Source: Terriglobia bacterium
GTDB taxonomy: Bacteria; Acidobacteriota; Terriglobia; UBA7540
Reading direction: 5' to 3'
DNA: 11,366 nt
NCBI GenBank assembly: GCA_030036915.1
Contig: JASHSC010000113.1
Coordinates: forward strand, 1 to 11,366
Shown: piece after piece, positions 1 through 6,036 of the stretch
Layout of the letters: each line of letters opens with the position of its first letter
Position numbering within the stretch: the stretch's first letter is position 1
Program-made: the position numbers and the translations under genes
The notes under the pieces: model-generated
The model's database searches: none
The model's input: the letters and a program-made list of their open reading frames with translations, nothing else
What the model was told of the DNA's origin: nothing

Positions 1-129
1 CAATGAGAAAACCAGGACGCGGACACCAAAGGATTTCGCCGCCACGAAATGCCCCAACTCGTGGAGAAAGATCATGATTCCGAGAACCAAGACGACAACC
101 ACCGCGCCCGTTACAAAATTCCCCACCAT
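1..129 (-). CDS. rseP: RseP family site-2 zinc metalloprotease, N-terminal fragment (cut by window start)
   Basis: Only the first 43 codons are inside the window. They read as a hydrophobic first membrane helix (MVGNFVTGAVVVVLVLGI) running into HELGHF at about residues 25-30, followed by AAKSFGVRV. HExxH at the end of TM1 is the zinc site of site-2 proteases, which cut membrane-bound substrates such as anti-sigma factors in the inner membrane. The ATG lies 15 nt after the dxr stop, with a GGAG 11 nt upstream. It is therefore the distal gene of the uppS-cdsA-dxr-rseP cluster, an arrangement common in bacteria. The PDZ domains and the second catalytic motif are outside the window and could not be checked. 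Confidence 0.9.
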   Translation of the reverse strand, partial: MVGNFVTGAVVVVLVLGIMIFLHELGHFVAAKSFGVRVLVFSL

Positions 130-144
130 AAGGGAAATCGCTCC

Positions 145-1329
145 CTAGGCCAATATTGCCTCAATTACCTGCTCCGCCCGGCGGCGGGCTTCCTGATCCC
201 CTGCCAAGACATCTTCCATGGACTTGGTTGGTCCATATGCATGCATTTGGCACATCACCTCTTCGATCAACCTTGGAATCGAGGAAAACCGCAGGCGCTT
301 ATTCAAAAACGCCTCCACAGCCACTTCATCCGCGGCATTCAATACACAGGGCATAATTCCGCCCTGTGCCAAGGCCTCACGCGCCAAATTCAAGCTGGGA
401 AATCGCCCAGTATCGGGTTTTTCAAAATGCAGTCGGCGCGCAGCGATAAGGTCCAGCACCAACCCCTTTTCCTTGATACCCAGCCGATCCGGGTAGGTGA
501 GCGCGTACTGAATTGGGATGCGCATATCCGGAACCCCCAGTTGCGCCATTACCGACCCATCAACAAATTCTACCATGGAATGTATGATGGATTCAGGATG
601 GATTACGACGTCGATCTGCCCGGGAGTAACGCCAAAAAGCCAATGCGCTTCAATGATTTCCAGGCCCTTGTTCACCAAGGTGGCGGAATCAATGGTGATT
701 CGTCCGCCCATTCGCCAAATGGGATGTTTCAGTGCCTGCTCCGCGGTAATCGCCTCGAAATCGCGCAACGGAGTTTTGAGAAACGGTCCCCCCGAAGCTG
801 TCAATATGATGCGCTTGATTTCTTTGCATGTCCCTGCGCGCAGGCACTGGTGAACGGCGCAATGTTCGCTGTCGATAGGAAGAACCTCGATTCCCTTGCG
901 GGCCGCTGCCGCCATTACCAGTTCCCCGGCAGCCACCAAAGTTTCTTTATTGGCGAGGCCGACGTGTTTCCCGTGGCACACTGCCTGGTATGTCGCTACC
1001 AATCCGGTGGTGCCGTGCGCCGCAGAGACGACAAAATCCACAGCATTGTGGGTTGCAGCCTCTACCTGGCCTTCTACTCCGAAGCTTATTTTCACCCTGC
1101 GGTTGTAGCCGGACCGCTTCAAGCGTTCTCGCAGTCTGTCCCTGTAGTCTCGCGTGCCAACCACCACGATTTTTGGGTGATACTTCACGACTTGCGCGGC
1201 CAGTACATCAATATTCTTCCCCGCCGAGAGCGCCACGACGCGAAAACGATCTGGGAGTGAGTCCACCACGCGCAGACAATTTTGGCCGATCGAGCCGGTT
1301 GAGCCGAGAATGCACAAACCTTGAGTCAT
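145..1329 (-). CDS. dxr: 1-deoxy-D-xylulose 5-phosphate reductoisomerase
   Basis: This is the second step of the MEP isoprenoid pathway: NADPH-dependent conversion of DXP to 2-C-methyl-D-erythritol 4-phosphate in the cytosol. The 394-residue product has the family's usual length. Visible motifs are the NADPH-binding loop GSTGSIG (9-15), GLANKETLV (124-132), the metal-binding segment PIDSEH (151-156; D153 and E155), LTASGGPF (176-183), ITIDSATLVNKGLE (211-224; E224 as third metal ligand) and HPES (244-247). The residue after DSEH is Cys, where E. coli has Asn. The reading frame is open 15 codons further upstream, but the ATG at 1329 is chosen because it overlaps the cdsA stop (ATGA), implying translational coupling, and because the NADPH motif then sits at its usual distance from the N-terminus. 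It feeds precursor to the product of uppS in the same cluster. Confidence 0.97.
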   Translation of the reverse strand: MTQGLCILGSTGSIGQNCLRVVDSLPDRFRVVALSAGKNIDVLAAQVVKYHPKIVVVGTRDYRDRLRERLKRSGYNRRVKISFGVEGQVEAATHNAVDFVVSAAHGTTGLVATYQAVCHGKHVGLANKETLVAAGELVMAAAARKGIEVLPIDSEHCAVHQCLRAGTCKEIKRIILTASGGPFLKTPLRDFEAITAEQALKHPIWRMGGRITIDSATLVNKGLEIIEAHWLFGVTPGQIDVVIHPESIIHSMVEFVDGSVMAQLGVPDMRIPIQYALTYPDRLGIKEKGLVLDLIAARRLHFEKPDTGRFPSLNLAREALAQGGIMPCVLNAADEVAVEAFLNKRLRFSSIPRLIEEVMCQMHAYGPTKSMEDVLAGDQEARRRAEQVIEAILA

Positions 1330-2204
1330 GAAAAGTCGCCAATGAGGTTTAAAAGAGCAGTGATTGCCAGCCACAAAGCGGGTGCCGCAAACAACAGGCT
1401 GTCAATTCGGTCAAGAAAGCCTCCGTGGCCCGGCAGGATTGTTCCCGAATCTTTTAGATTGGCTGCCCGCTTCATCGCAGATTCAACCAAGTCCCCAACC
1501 TGGCCCGCAATCGCCAGCCAAGCTGCCAACAGCAAGGTAGGGATTGTGTGCCCGGTTTTCCAAAACCAATGATCGAATGCCCATGCCGCCAAAAGGCTGC
1601 CGACGAGTCCTGCCAGTGCCCCCTCCCAGGTCTTGTGCGGCGAGATGCGGGTGAAAAACGGTATTCGTCCCAATGGGCGGCCCACCAGATAAGCGCAAGT
1701 GTCGCCTACCCAAATTACAATGAAAAGGAATAGTAAACAGATTGAACCCGGACTGATGAGGTGGCTTTCGGCAACGTTCTCACCCGTCATGACTCTCCCC
1801 GGGTAGGATTGAAATCGAATAGATATCAAACACGAAAGTGTGAACCCTATATACACAATCCCCAGAAGTGTGAGTGACACGGCGACAAGATAGTCTTTCA
1901 GGTCTGTGCTCCGCCGCAAAGCCAGAGTGGAGATTATTAGCACAACGGCTGCGGCCCAGGGAATGGCTGGGGCATTTTTTTCATGCGCGGGCAGCAGTTG
2001 CGCGCAGCAAATGGCCAAAGAACCGAGATAACCCACCCAGGGATACACCTGATAACCCATGGCGGTGCACAATGCGAAGTACTCGCGCAGCGCAAGCACT
2101 ACGGCGGCCGCCACAGCCAGCAGAAAGAGCCATTCCGGCGACCACCCGATCAGATAAATGACAGGAGGAATCAAAAGGAATGCGGTCAGAGTGCGTTTTA
2201 GCAT
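1326..2204 (-). CDS. cdsA: Phosphatidate cytidylyltransferase (CDP-diacylglycerol synthase)
   Basis: Makes CDP-diacylglycerol from phosphatidate and CTP, the branch-point of phospholipid synthesis, in the inner membrane. The 292-residue protein is mostly hydrophobic with about seven to eight membrane helices. The C-terminal third carries the CDP-alcohol signature: S242, KR (245-246), KD (251-252), PGHGG (258-262) and DRID (265-268), spaced as in the family. GDTCAYLVGR (167-176) followed by SPHKTWEG (188-195) is the second conserved block. The N-terminus MLKRTLTAFLLIPPV resembles other CdsA starts, which supports the ATG although no clear Shine-Dalgarno is visible before it. The stop codon overlaps the dxr start by ATGA. 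The 115-bp gap to uppS contains a repeat-like element. Confidence 0.97.
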   Translation of the reverse strand: MLKRTLTAFLLIPPVIYLIGWSPEWLFLLAVAAAVVLALREYFALCTAMGYQVYPWVGYLGSLAICCAQLLPAHEKNAPAIPWAAAVVLIISTLALRRSTDLKDYLVAVSLTLLGIVYIGFTLSCLISIRFQSYPGRVMTGENVAESHLISPGSICLLFLFIVIWVGDTCAYLVGRPLGRIPFFTRISPHKTWEGALAGLVGSLLAAWAFDHWFWKTGHTIPTLLLAAWLAIAGQVGDLVESAMKRAANLKDSGTILPGHGGFLDRIDSLLFAAPALWLAITALLNLIGDFS

Positions 2205-2218
2205 GCCGTTGTCAGCCG

Positions 2219-2309
2219 TCTGTCATCAGTTGATGAATTGGGAGGCGAATTTCAAACGCCTCGCCTTTTGACCACTGCATATTCCCGTCGACTGACAACT
2301 GATCACAGA
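2219..2309. repeat. Imperfect inverted repeat enclosing a small hairpin, between uppS and cdsA
   Basis: The arms at 2219-2232 and 2296-2309 match in inverted orientation at 13 of 14 positions (TCTGTCATCAGTTG against the reverse complement of CAACTGATCACAGA). Between them is a perfect 6-bp stem, GAGGCG at 2242-2247 and CGCCTC at 2257-2262, with a 9-nt loop. A tandem GAAGACT lies at 2309-2322 and runs into the uppS stop codon. The layout resembles a small intergenic repetitive element with terminal inverted repeats. It could also be an mRNA-processing structure between two operon genes. Only one copy is in the window, so repetitiveness is not shown. Confidence 0.5.
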
Positions 2310-2319
2310 AGACTGAAGA

Positions 2320-3069
2320 CTAGCTCAATCCCAGGCCGCCGTAGCGTCTTTCGCGCCGTTGGAAATCGGCGATAGCCTGGTATAGGTCTTTCTGCGTAAA
2401 ATCCGGCCACAGTGTCTCTGTTACCCAAAGCTCCGCATAAGCCGCCTGCCAAAGGAGGAAGTTGCTGAGGCGCAATTCCCCGCTGGTGCGGATCAGCAGG
2501 TCAGGGTCAGGTAGGCCGCTCGTGTAAAGATACGAACTCAGCAGGGACTCATCAATCTCGATTGTTCCATTGCGCCTGGCGCGAGCAATGATTTCGCGTA
2601 CGGCATCCACCAATTCCGCGCGCGCCCCGTAATTCAACGCCAGCACGAGGTGCAGGCCGGTATTCTTCCGGGTCTGGTCAAGAGCGTTCTCTAGATCCGT
2701 GATCACCGGTTGGGGCAGGTCCTGAATTCTACCGATCACGAGGAGCCGGATATTTTGCCTGTTTAACTCCTCGATTTCTTTCTTCAGATATTCACGCAGC
2801 AAGCCCATCAACAGCTTGATCTCGGTGTGCGGCCGCTTCCAATTCTCGATTGAAAAGGCGTAAAGAGTAAGGTACGGAACGCCCAGGCGCGCGCAAGTCT
2901 CCACTGCTTGCCGCACCGCCTTGATTCCGGCGCGGTGGCCCGCGATGCGAGGCAGCCGCCGCCGCTTCGCCCATCTCCCATTCCCATCCATGATAATGGC
3001 AATGTGCCGGGGCAGGCGGTCAAGAGCGATCTGATCCAGGAGATTTACTTCGACAGGTTGCGTCGTCAC
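2320..3069 (-). CDS. uppS: Isoprenyl transferase / undecaprenyl diphosphate synthase
   Basis: A cis-prenyltransferase that adds isopentenyl units to farnesyl diphosphate, making the C55 lipid carrier for peptidoglycan and O-antigen. The 249-residue product has the usual length. Diagnostic motifs are the P-loop-like IIMDGNGRWA (25-34, catalytic Asp28), AGHRAG (43-48), TLYAFSIENWKR (68-79), NYGAR (146-150) and RTSGELRLSNFLLWQ (194-208), followed by WPDF (221-224). The start is a GTG with an AAGG about 11 nt upstream. No ATG lies between it and the conserved core, and the 24 residues before the core are normal for the family. It is the first gene inside the window of the uppS-cdsA-dxr-rseP cluster. 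Confidence 0.97.
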   Translation of the reverse strand: MTTQPVEVNLLDQIALDRLPRHIAIIMDGNGRWAKRRRLPRIAGHRAGIKAVRQAVETCARLGVPYLTLYAFSIENWKRPHTEIKLLMGLLREYLKKEIEELNRQNIRLLVIGRIQDLPQPVITDLENALDQTRKNTGLHLVLALNYGARAELVDAVREIIARARRNGTIEIDESLLSSYLYTSGLPDPDLLIRTSGELRLSNFLLWQAAYAELWVTETLWPDFTQKDLYQAIADFQRRERRYGGLGLS

Positions 3070-3111
3070 TGGGACTCGGACCTTGTGCCTATCTTAGGAC
3101 AATAGAACCCT

Positions 3112-3139
3112 AGCATACCCGCGTGGCTACCGCAAGCAA
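3112..3139 (-). promoter_or_regulatory. Candidate promoter for the uppS operon
   Basis: On the minus strand TTGCTT (3134-3139) and TATGCT (3112-3117) are separated by 16 nt, about 36 nt from the predicted transcription start to the uppS GTG. The match is weak (3/6 and 4/6 to sigma70 consensus). It is proposed mainly because the 150-bp gap separates two functionally unrelated transcription units and needs a promoter for the housekeeping operon. Confidence 0.3.
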
Positions 3140-3199
3140 GTGGGAAGCGGTTATCCAACGCTCGCAGGGCCTTCCCTCGCCGATTTGCTACCTTCCCAC
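3140..3199. repeat. 8-bp perfect inverted repeat downstream of the transporter gene
   Basis: GTGGGAAG (3140-3147) and CTTCCCAC (3192-3199) are perfect inverted copies 44 nt apart, with a weak AGGG/CCCT stem inside (3166-3177). The element lies 20 nt after the stop of the NRAMP-related gene and immediately upstream of the candidate uppS -35. It might act as a transcript end for the transporter operon, but no U-tract follows, so a canonical intrinsic terminator is not supported. An operator role is the alternative. Confidence 0.35.
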
Positions 3200-3219
3200 G
3201 TGTGTATTCCGGTGCTGGC

Positions 3220-4485
3220 TTAGCTTTGAACCTTTCCGGGCATGAGGCTGGTTACCGCTAACATCGCCGTGAGTATGATCATCACAATGCAAGTAGCCCA
3301 CGCAATAATGTTGAAGAAGCGGGAGTTCCGGTAGATCCCCATGACGTCTTTGCGGTTGGTCAGTTGGAGCATGAAGATTACAACAAACGGCAGCAGGACG
3401 CCATTGGCGACCTGGGAAAGAAGAATAATGGGAACCTGTTGTGCCTCACTCAGGAGCAATACCGCCAGCATGCCCAGAAAAATCAAACTCGTGTAAAGCC
3501 AGTAGAAAGCGGGGGCCTCTTTGAAGCGTTTGTTGATTCCCGACTCCAGACCCAACCCTTCGCAAACATAGTATGCTGTGGCCAGGGGAAGGATACACGC
3601 GGAAAACAGCGACGCATTGCACAAACCAACGGCAAAAAGGGCGCTGGCGGCATGGCCGGCAAGCGGGCGTAGCGCCATGGCAGCGTCACCGGCATCCTTG
3701 ATATCCCGGTGGCCCGTCAAATAGATTGTGGCGGCGCAAGCAACGATGATGAAAAATGCCACCACATCCGTAATGATGCAGCCGACGATCACATCCAACC
3801 GAGAGTAAAAATATTCTTTGATCTTGACGCCTTTTTCCACAACCGCCGATTGGAGATAGAATTGCATCCAGGGTGCAATCGTTGTCCCCACCAGACCAAT
3901 GACCATATAAAGGTATCCACCGCTGAACTGAAAAGAAGGCTTCACGGTGCTCCACAGGGCCGAGGGCCAATCAGGGTGTGAGAGGAAACATGAAATCGGG
4001 TAGGCAATGTAAATGACACATGCCGCCAGGAACACTTTTTCCACGTAACGATAACTTCCCTTCACCACAAGCAGCCAAACGAAAATCGCTCCGAGCGGAA
4101 CCGCCACGAATCGGCTCATGTGAAACACTGAAGTTCCCGAGGCCAGTCCGGCAAACTCCGAGACCGTATTCCCCAAATCGGTGATGATGAGCAACACCAT
4201 CAGGATGAAAGTGGTTCGGAACCCATATTCCTCGCGAATCAGGTCCGCCAGGCCTTTGCCGGTCACCACTCCCATACGGCCCACCATCTCCTGCACGATG
4301 ATGAGCGCAATGGTGATGGGAATTAGCGTCCAGAGAAGCGAAAGGCCATATTTCGCCCCGGCCACGGAATAGGTGTAGATCCCTCCCGCATCATTGTCCA
4401 CGTTGGCCGTGATGATGCCCGGGCCAAGGACCGCGAGGAAAATCAACACTCGTGTGCGAAGATGCCTGAAGTTTTTGATTTTCAC
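3220..4485 (-). CDS. NRAMP/SLC11-superfamily divalent cation transporter with a diverged metal site (possible Mg2+ importer)
   Basis: A 421-residue inner-membrane protein with about eleven hydrophobic helices and the NRAMP layout: GPGIITA in TM1 (21-27), GAKYG (43-47) and a broken TM6 around GTTIAPWMQFYLQS (200-213). In Mn/Fe NRAMPs TM1 carries DPGN and TM6 carries a metal-coordinating Met followed by Pro-His. Aligned by eye, this protein has D32-A-G-G35 in TM1 and A204-P-W206 in TM6, so the Asn, the Met and the His are all replaced. Loss of the soft Met ligand is what is described for the SLC11 clade that transports Mg2+ (NRMT). The start is GTG with GGGGGAG 11 nt upstream. It lies 21 nt after the PRC/MgtE_N/CBS gene and is almost certainly co-transcribed with it. 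The NRAMP fold assignment is firm; Mg2+ as substrate is inferred from residues and neighbours. Confidence 0.88.
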   Translation of the reverse strand: MKIKNFRHLRTRVLIFLAVLGPGIITANVDNDAGGIYTYSVAGAKYGLSLLWTLIPITIALIIVQEMVGRMGVVTGKGLADLIREEYGFRTTFILMVLLIITDLGNTVSEFAGLASGTSVFHMSRFVAVPLGAIFVWLLVVKGSYRYVEKVFLAACVIYIAYPISCFLSHPDWPSALWSTVKPSFQFSGGYLYMVIGLVGTTIAPWMQFYLQSAVVEKGVKIKEYFYSRLDVIVGCIITDVVAFFIIVACAATIYLTGHRDIKDAGDAAMALRPLAGHAASALFAVGLCNASLFSACILPLATAYYVCEGLGLESGINKRFKEAPAFYWLYTSLIFLGMLAVLLLSEAQQVPIILLSQVANGVLLPFVVIFMLQLTNRKDVMGIYRNSRFFNIIAWATCIVMIILTAMLAVTSLMPGKVQS

Positions 4486-4506
4486 TGCAACGTACGCTCC
4501 CCCGAT

Positions 4507-5748
4507 TTATTTTCGATTGATCACCAGCTCCAAAACGTCATCAGCGGTAACATAGCCCAGCAGATGGCGGTCTTCGTCAACAACCGGAAGGGAAATCAGA
4601 TTGTATTTATGAAAAAGATCTACGACGGCTTTCGCACTTTCTTGGGCTTTCACCGAAATCAATGGGGCCACGGCAAGATCCAGGAGCGGAGTGCTGGCGG
4701 CGGCCAGAACGATTCGTCCGATGGGTACTGCGGCTTTCAATGCTGCCTCATTATCAATCATGAAAATCTGCTGGATCGACTCCAGGTCCCCTTCGAAATT
4801 CCGCAGGGCCGCGATAGCTCCCTCGACTGTGGCCGATTCATGCACCACAACGTATTCATTGGTCATCAACGACCCGGCCGTATTCTCTTCGAATCCCAAA
4901 AGCTCTCGGACGTCCTTGGCTTCCTCCTTCTCCATGTCGGCAAGAAGTTCCGCGGAGGTTTCCGGGGGAAGTTGGTTCAGGACGTCCGCCGCCTCATCAG
5001 GAGGCATCTCTTCTACGATGTCCGCAGCCTTCTCCGGCGGGATGCTTTCGAGCAGATCCGCCTGCATTTTGGTGGGAATTTCGGAAAGGGCCTGGGCGGC
5101 AGTTTCCTCGTCCAATGATTCGATCAGCGCTTGTTGTTCACTATGGCTAAGTTCTTCCAGGATGTCGGCGATATCGGCTGGATGCAATTCCGCCAGGCGA
5201 TCGTAGGATATGCGTAATTTCACGCGTCGCGCCGGGTCGGACGCGATGAGGTTCACAAATTCCCACAGGATGGCCCGGGTGGGCAGAACGTCGGTAATCT
5301 GCCGGATGTTGTGCTTGGGCATGGTGCCCTTCAGGAGGCGCCGGGCGGCTGCCGCGAGTCCCACGTTAACGGCAACAATGCGAAGTTCGCTATGCCCATC
5401 TTTTGGCTCAATGTCAAAGTCAAGGTCATTTACGCGCACTACCTTGCGGTTATTGACGTCAATGATTTGTTGGTCAAGCACATCCTTTTTGATTCGAATC
5501 AGCGCCTCATCGGGTGTATAGCACCGGACGTCACCCCGCAGCACATTGGTTTGGCCAGCCCGGACCGAAAGGGATTGAATCTGCGTATAGGGGATGCATT
5601 GGAGTTCCTTGCGCGGCGTCCGGACAAGATAGGAGGCAACACGCCCCACTTTCTGGCCAGGGTCAACGCAAAGATCTTCGAGTTCTCCTAAATACTCACC
5701 CTTTGCCCCGTACATCGGGAGATTTTGCAACTCGGTAAAGTAGATCAT
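4507..5748 (-). CDS. Soluble PRC-barrel + MgtE_N + tandem CBS protein (detached MgtE-type Mg2+ sensor)
   Basis: The 413-residue product has no membrane segment. Residues about 1-75 and 89-140 look like two PRC-barrel-type beta units (LPMYGAKGEYLGELEDL; QQIIDVNNRKVVRVNDL). About 184-285 is an acidic helical repeat typical of MgtE_N (LAELHPADIADILEEL, then successive IPPEKAADIVEEMPPDEAAD units). The MgtE-like linker ENTAGSLMTNEYV (288-300) leads into a CBS pair ending LLGYVTADDVLELVI (396-410). In MgtE channels these cytosolic domains bind Mg2+ and close the pore, but here the MgtE transmembrane domain is absent and an NRAMP-like gene follows 21 nt downstream. The ATG has a strong GGAGG 6 nt upstream (5755-5759). 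I infer a cytosolic regulator of the adjacent transporter. The PRC barrels may give membrane-proximal or protein contacts. Confidence 0.9.
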   Translation of the reverse strand: MIYFTELQNLPMYGAKGEYLGELEDLCVDPGQKVGRVASYLVRTPRKELQCIPYTQIQSLSVRAGQTNVLRGDVRCYTPDEALIRIKKDVLDQQIIDVNNRKVVRVNDLDFDIEPKDGHSELRIVAVNVGLAAAARRLLKGTMPKHNIRQITDVLPTRAILWEFVNLIASDPARRVKLRISYDRLAELHPADIADILEELSHSEQQALIESLDEETAAQALSEIPTKMQADLLESIPPEKAADIVEEMPPDEAADVLNQLPPETSAELLADMEKEEAKDVRELLGFEENTAGSLMTNEYVVVHESATVEGAIAALRNFEGDLESIQQIFMIDNEAALKAAVPIGRIVLAAASTPLLDLAVAPLISVKAQESAKAVVDLFHKYNLISLPVVDEDRHLLGYVTADDVLELVINRK

Positions 5749-5881
5749 CGTTTTCCTCCCCGAGCAAATATCGGAGCGCCGCGTAATATCTCCCGCCCTT
5801 CTCGTCCGATTGGCAGTCTTGATGAGCCCGGAAAAGCTCTTCGATTGTGCTTTTACAGCGCGTTTTCAGGGTTGAAAACAC
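5696..5881 (-). CDS. Possible small leader ORF overlapping the start of the PRC/MgtE_N/CBS gene
   Basis: A frame open from an ATG at 5908 or a GTG at 5881 ends with TGA at 5696, 53 nt inside the next gene. The ATG lies between the -35 and -10 elements of the promoter at 5893-5921 and would not be in that transcript, so the GTG (about 61 residues) is the start given. The peptide begins VFSTLKTRCKSTIEELFRAH and is charged and helical-looking with no recognised domain. Its start has no good Shine-Dalgarno. Translation into the downstream start could couple or block regulator synthesis, but the ORF may equally be chance. Confidence 0.3.
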   Translation of the reverse strand: MFSTLKTRCKSTIEELFRAHQDCQSDEKGGRYYAALRYLLGEENDDLLYRVAKSPDVRGKG

Positions 5882-5886
5882 TTCAA
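5749..5886 (-). promoter_or_regulatory. 138-nt 5' leader of the regulator/transporter transcript with hairpins
   Basis: From the predicted transcription start near 5886 to the ATG at 5748 the leader is long. At its beginning GTTTTC and GAAAAC (5874-5879 and 5862-5867) form a perfect 6-bp stem with a 6-nt loop, extendable by a G-U and a G-C pair. Just after it, AAAAGC and GCTTTT can form a second 6-bp stem. I see no M-box features in this leader and no U-tract. It may be a structured regulatory leader or only the coding region of the small overlapping ORF. Confidence 0.35.
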
Positions 5887-5892
5887 GGTCTC

Positions 5893-5921
5893 TTAATACG
5901 AGAGTCATAATTCCTTGTCAA
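5893..5921 (-). promoter_or_regulatory. Sigma70-type promoter for the PRC/MgtE_N/CBS-NRAMP pair
   Basis: On the minus strand a perfect TTGACA (5916-5921) and TATTAA (5893-5898, 4/6) are separated by exactly 17 nt. A T-tract lies directly upstream of the -35. The predicted start is near 5886. The upstream block GTTTTTACTTGACA is identical at 13 of 14 positions to that of the riboswitch promoter at 7777-7814. The pair can therefore be expressed independently of the riboswitch-controlled porin transcript, although no terminator is evident between the porin stop and this promoter, so read-through is also possible. Confidence 0.65.
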
Positions 5922-6036
5922 GTAAAAACTGTGTTCGGAGCCCGAAAAGGCACGTCCCAACTGAATTTCGAGTAGTCAGCCCGCACGGCATCCGGGGAGA
6001 GACCAAGGATGGCACCGTTATCGGTCGAACGCTTCA

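Noticed and set aside
49..1260. Plus-strand open frame of 403 codons
   Set aside because: It is antisense to dxr and rseP, whose motifs are clear; the translation has no recognisable domain and is a high-GC shadow frame.
5909..6036. Search for a terminator between the porin and the sensor gene
   Set aside because: Only 3-bp stems such as GCC/GGC were found; nothing supports an intrinsic terminator here.
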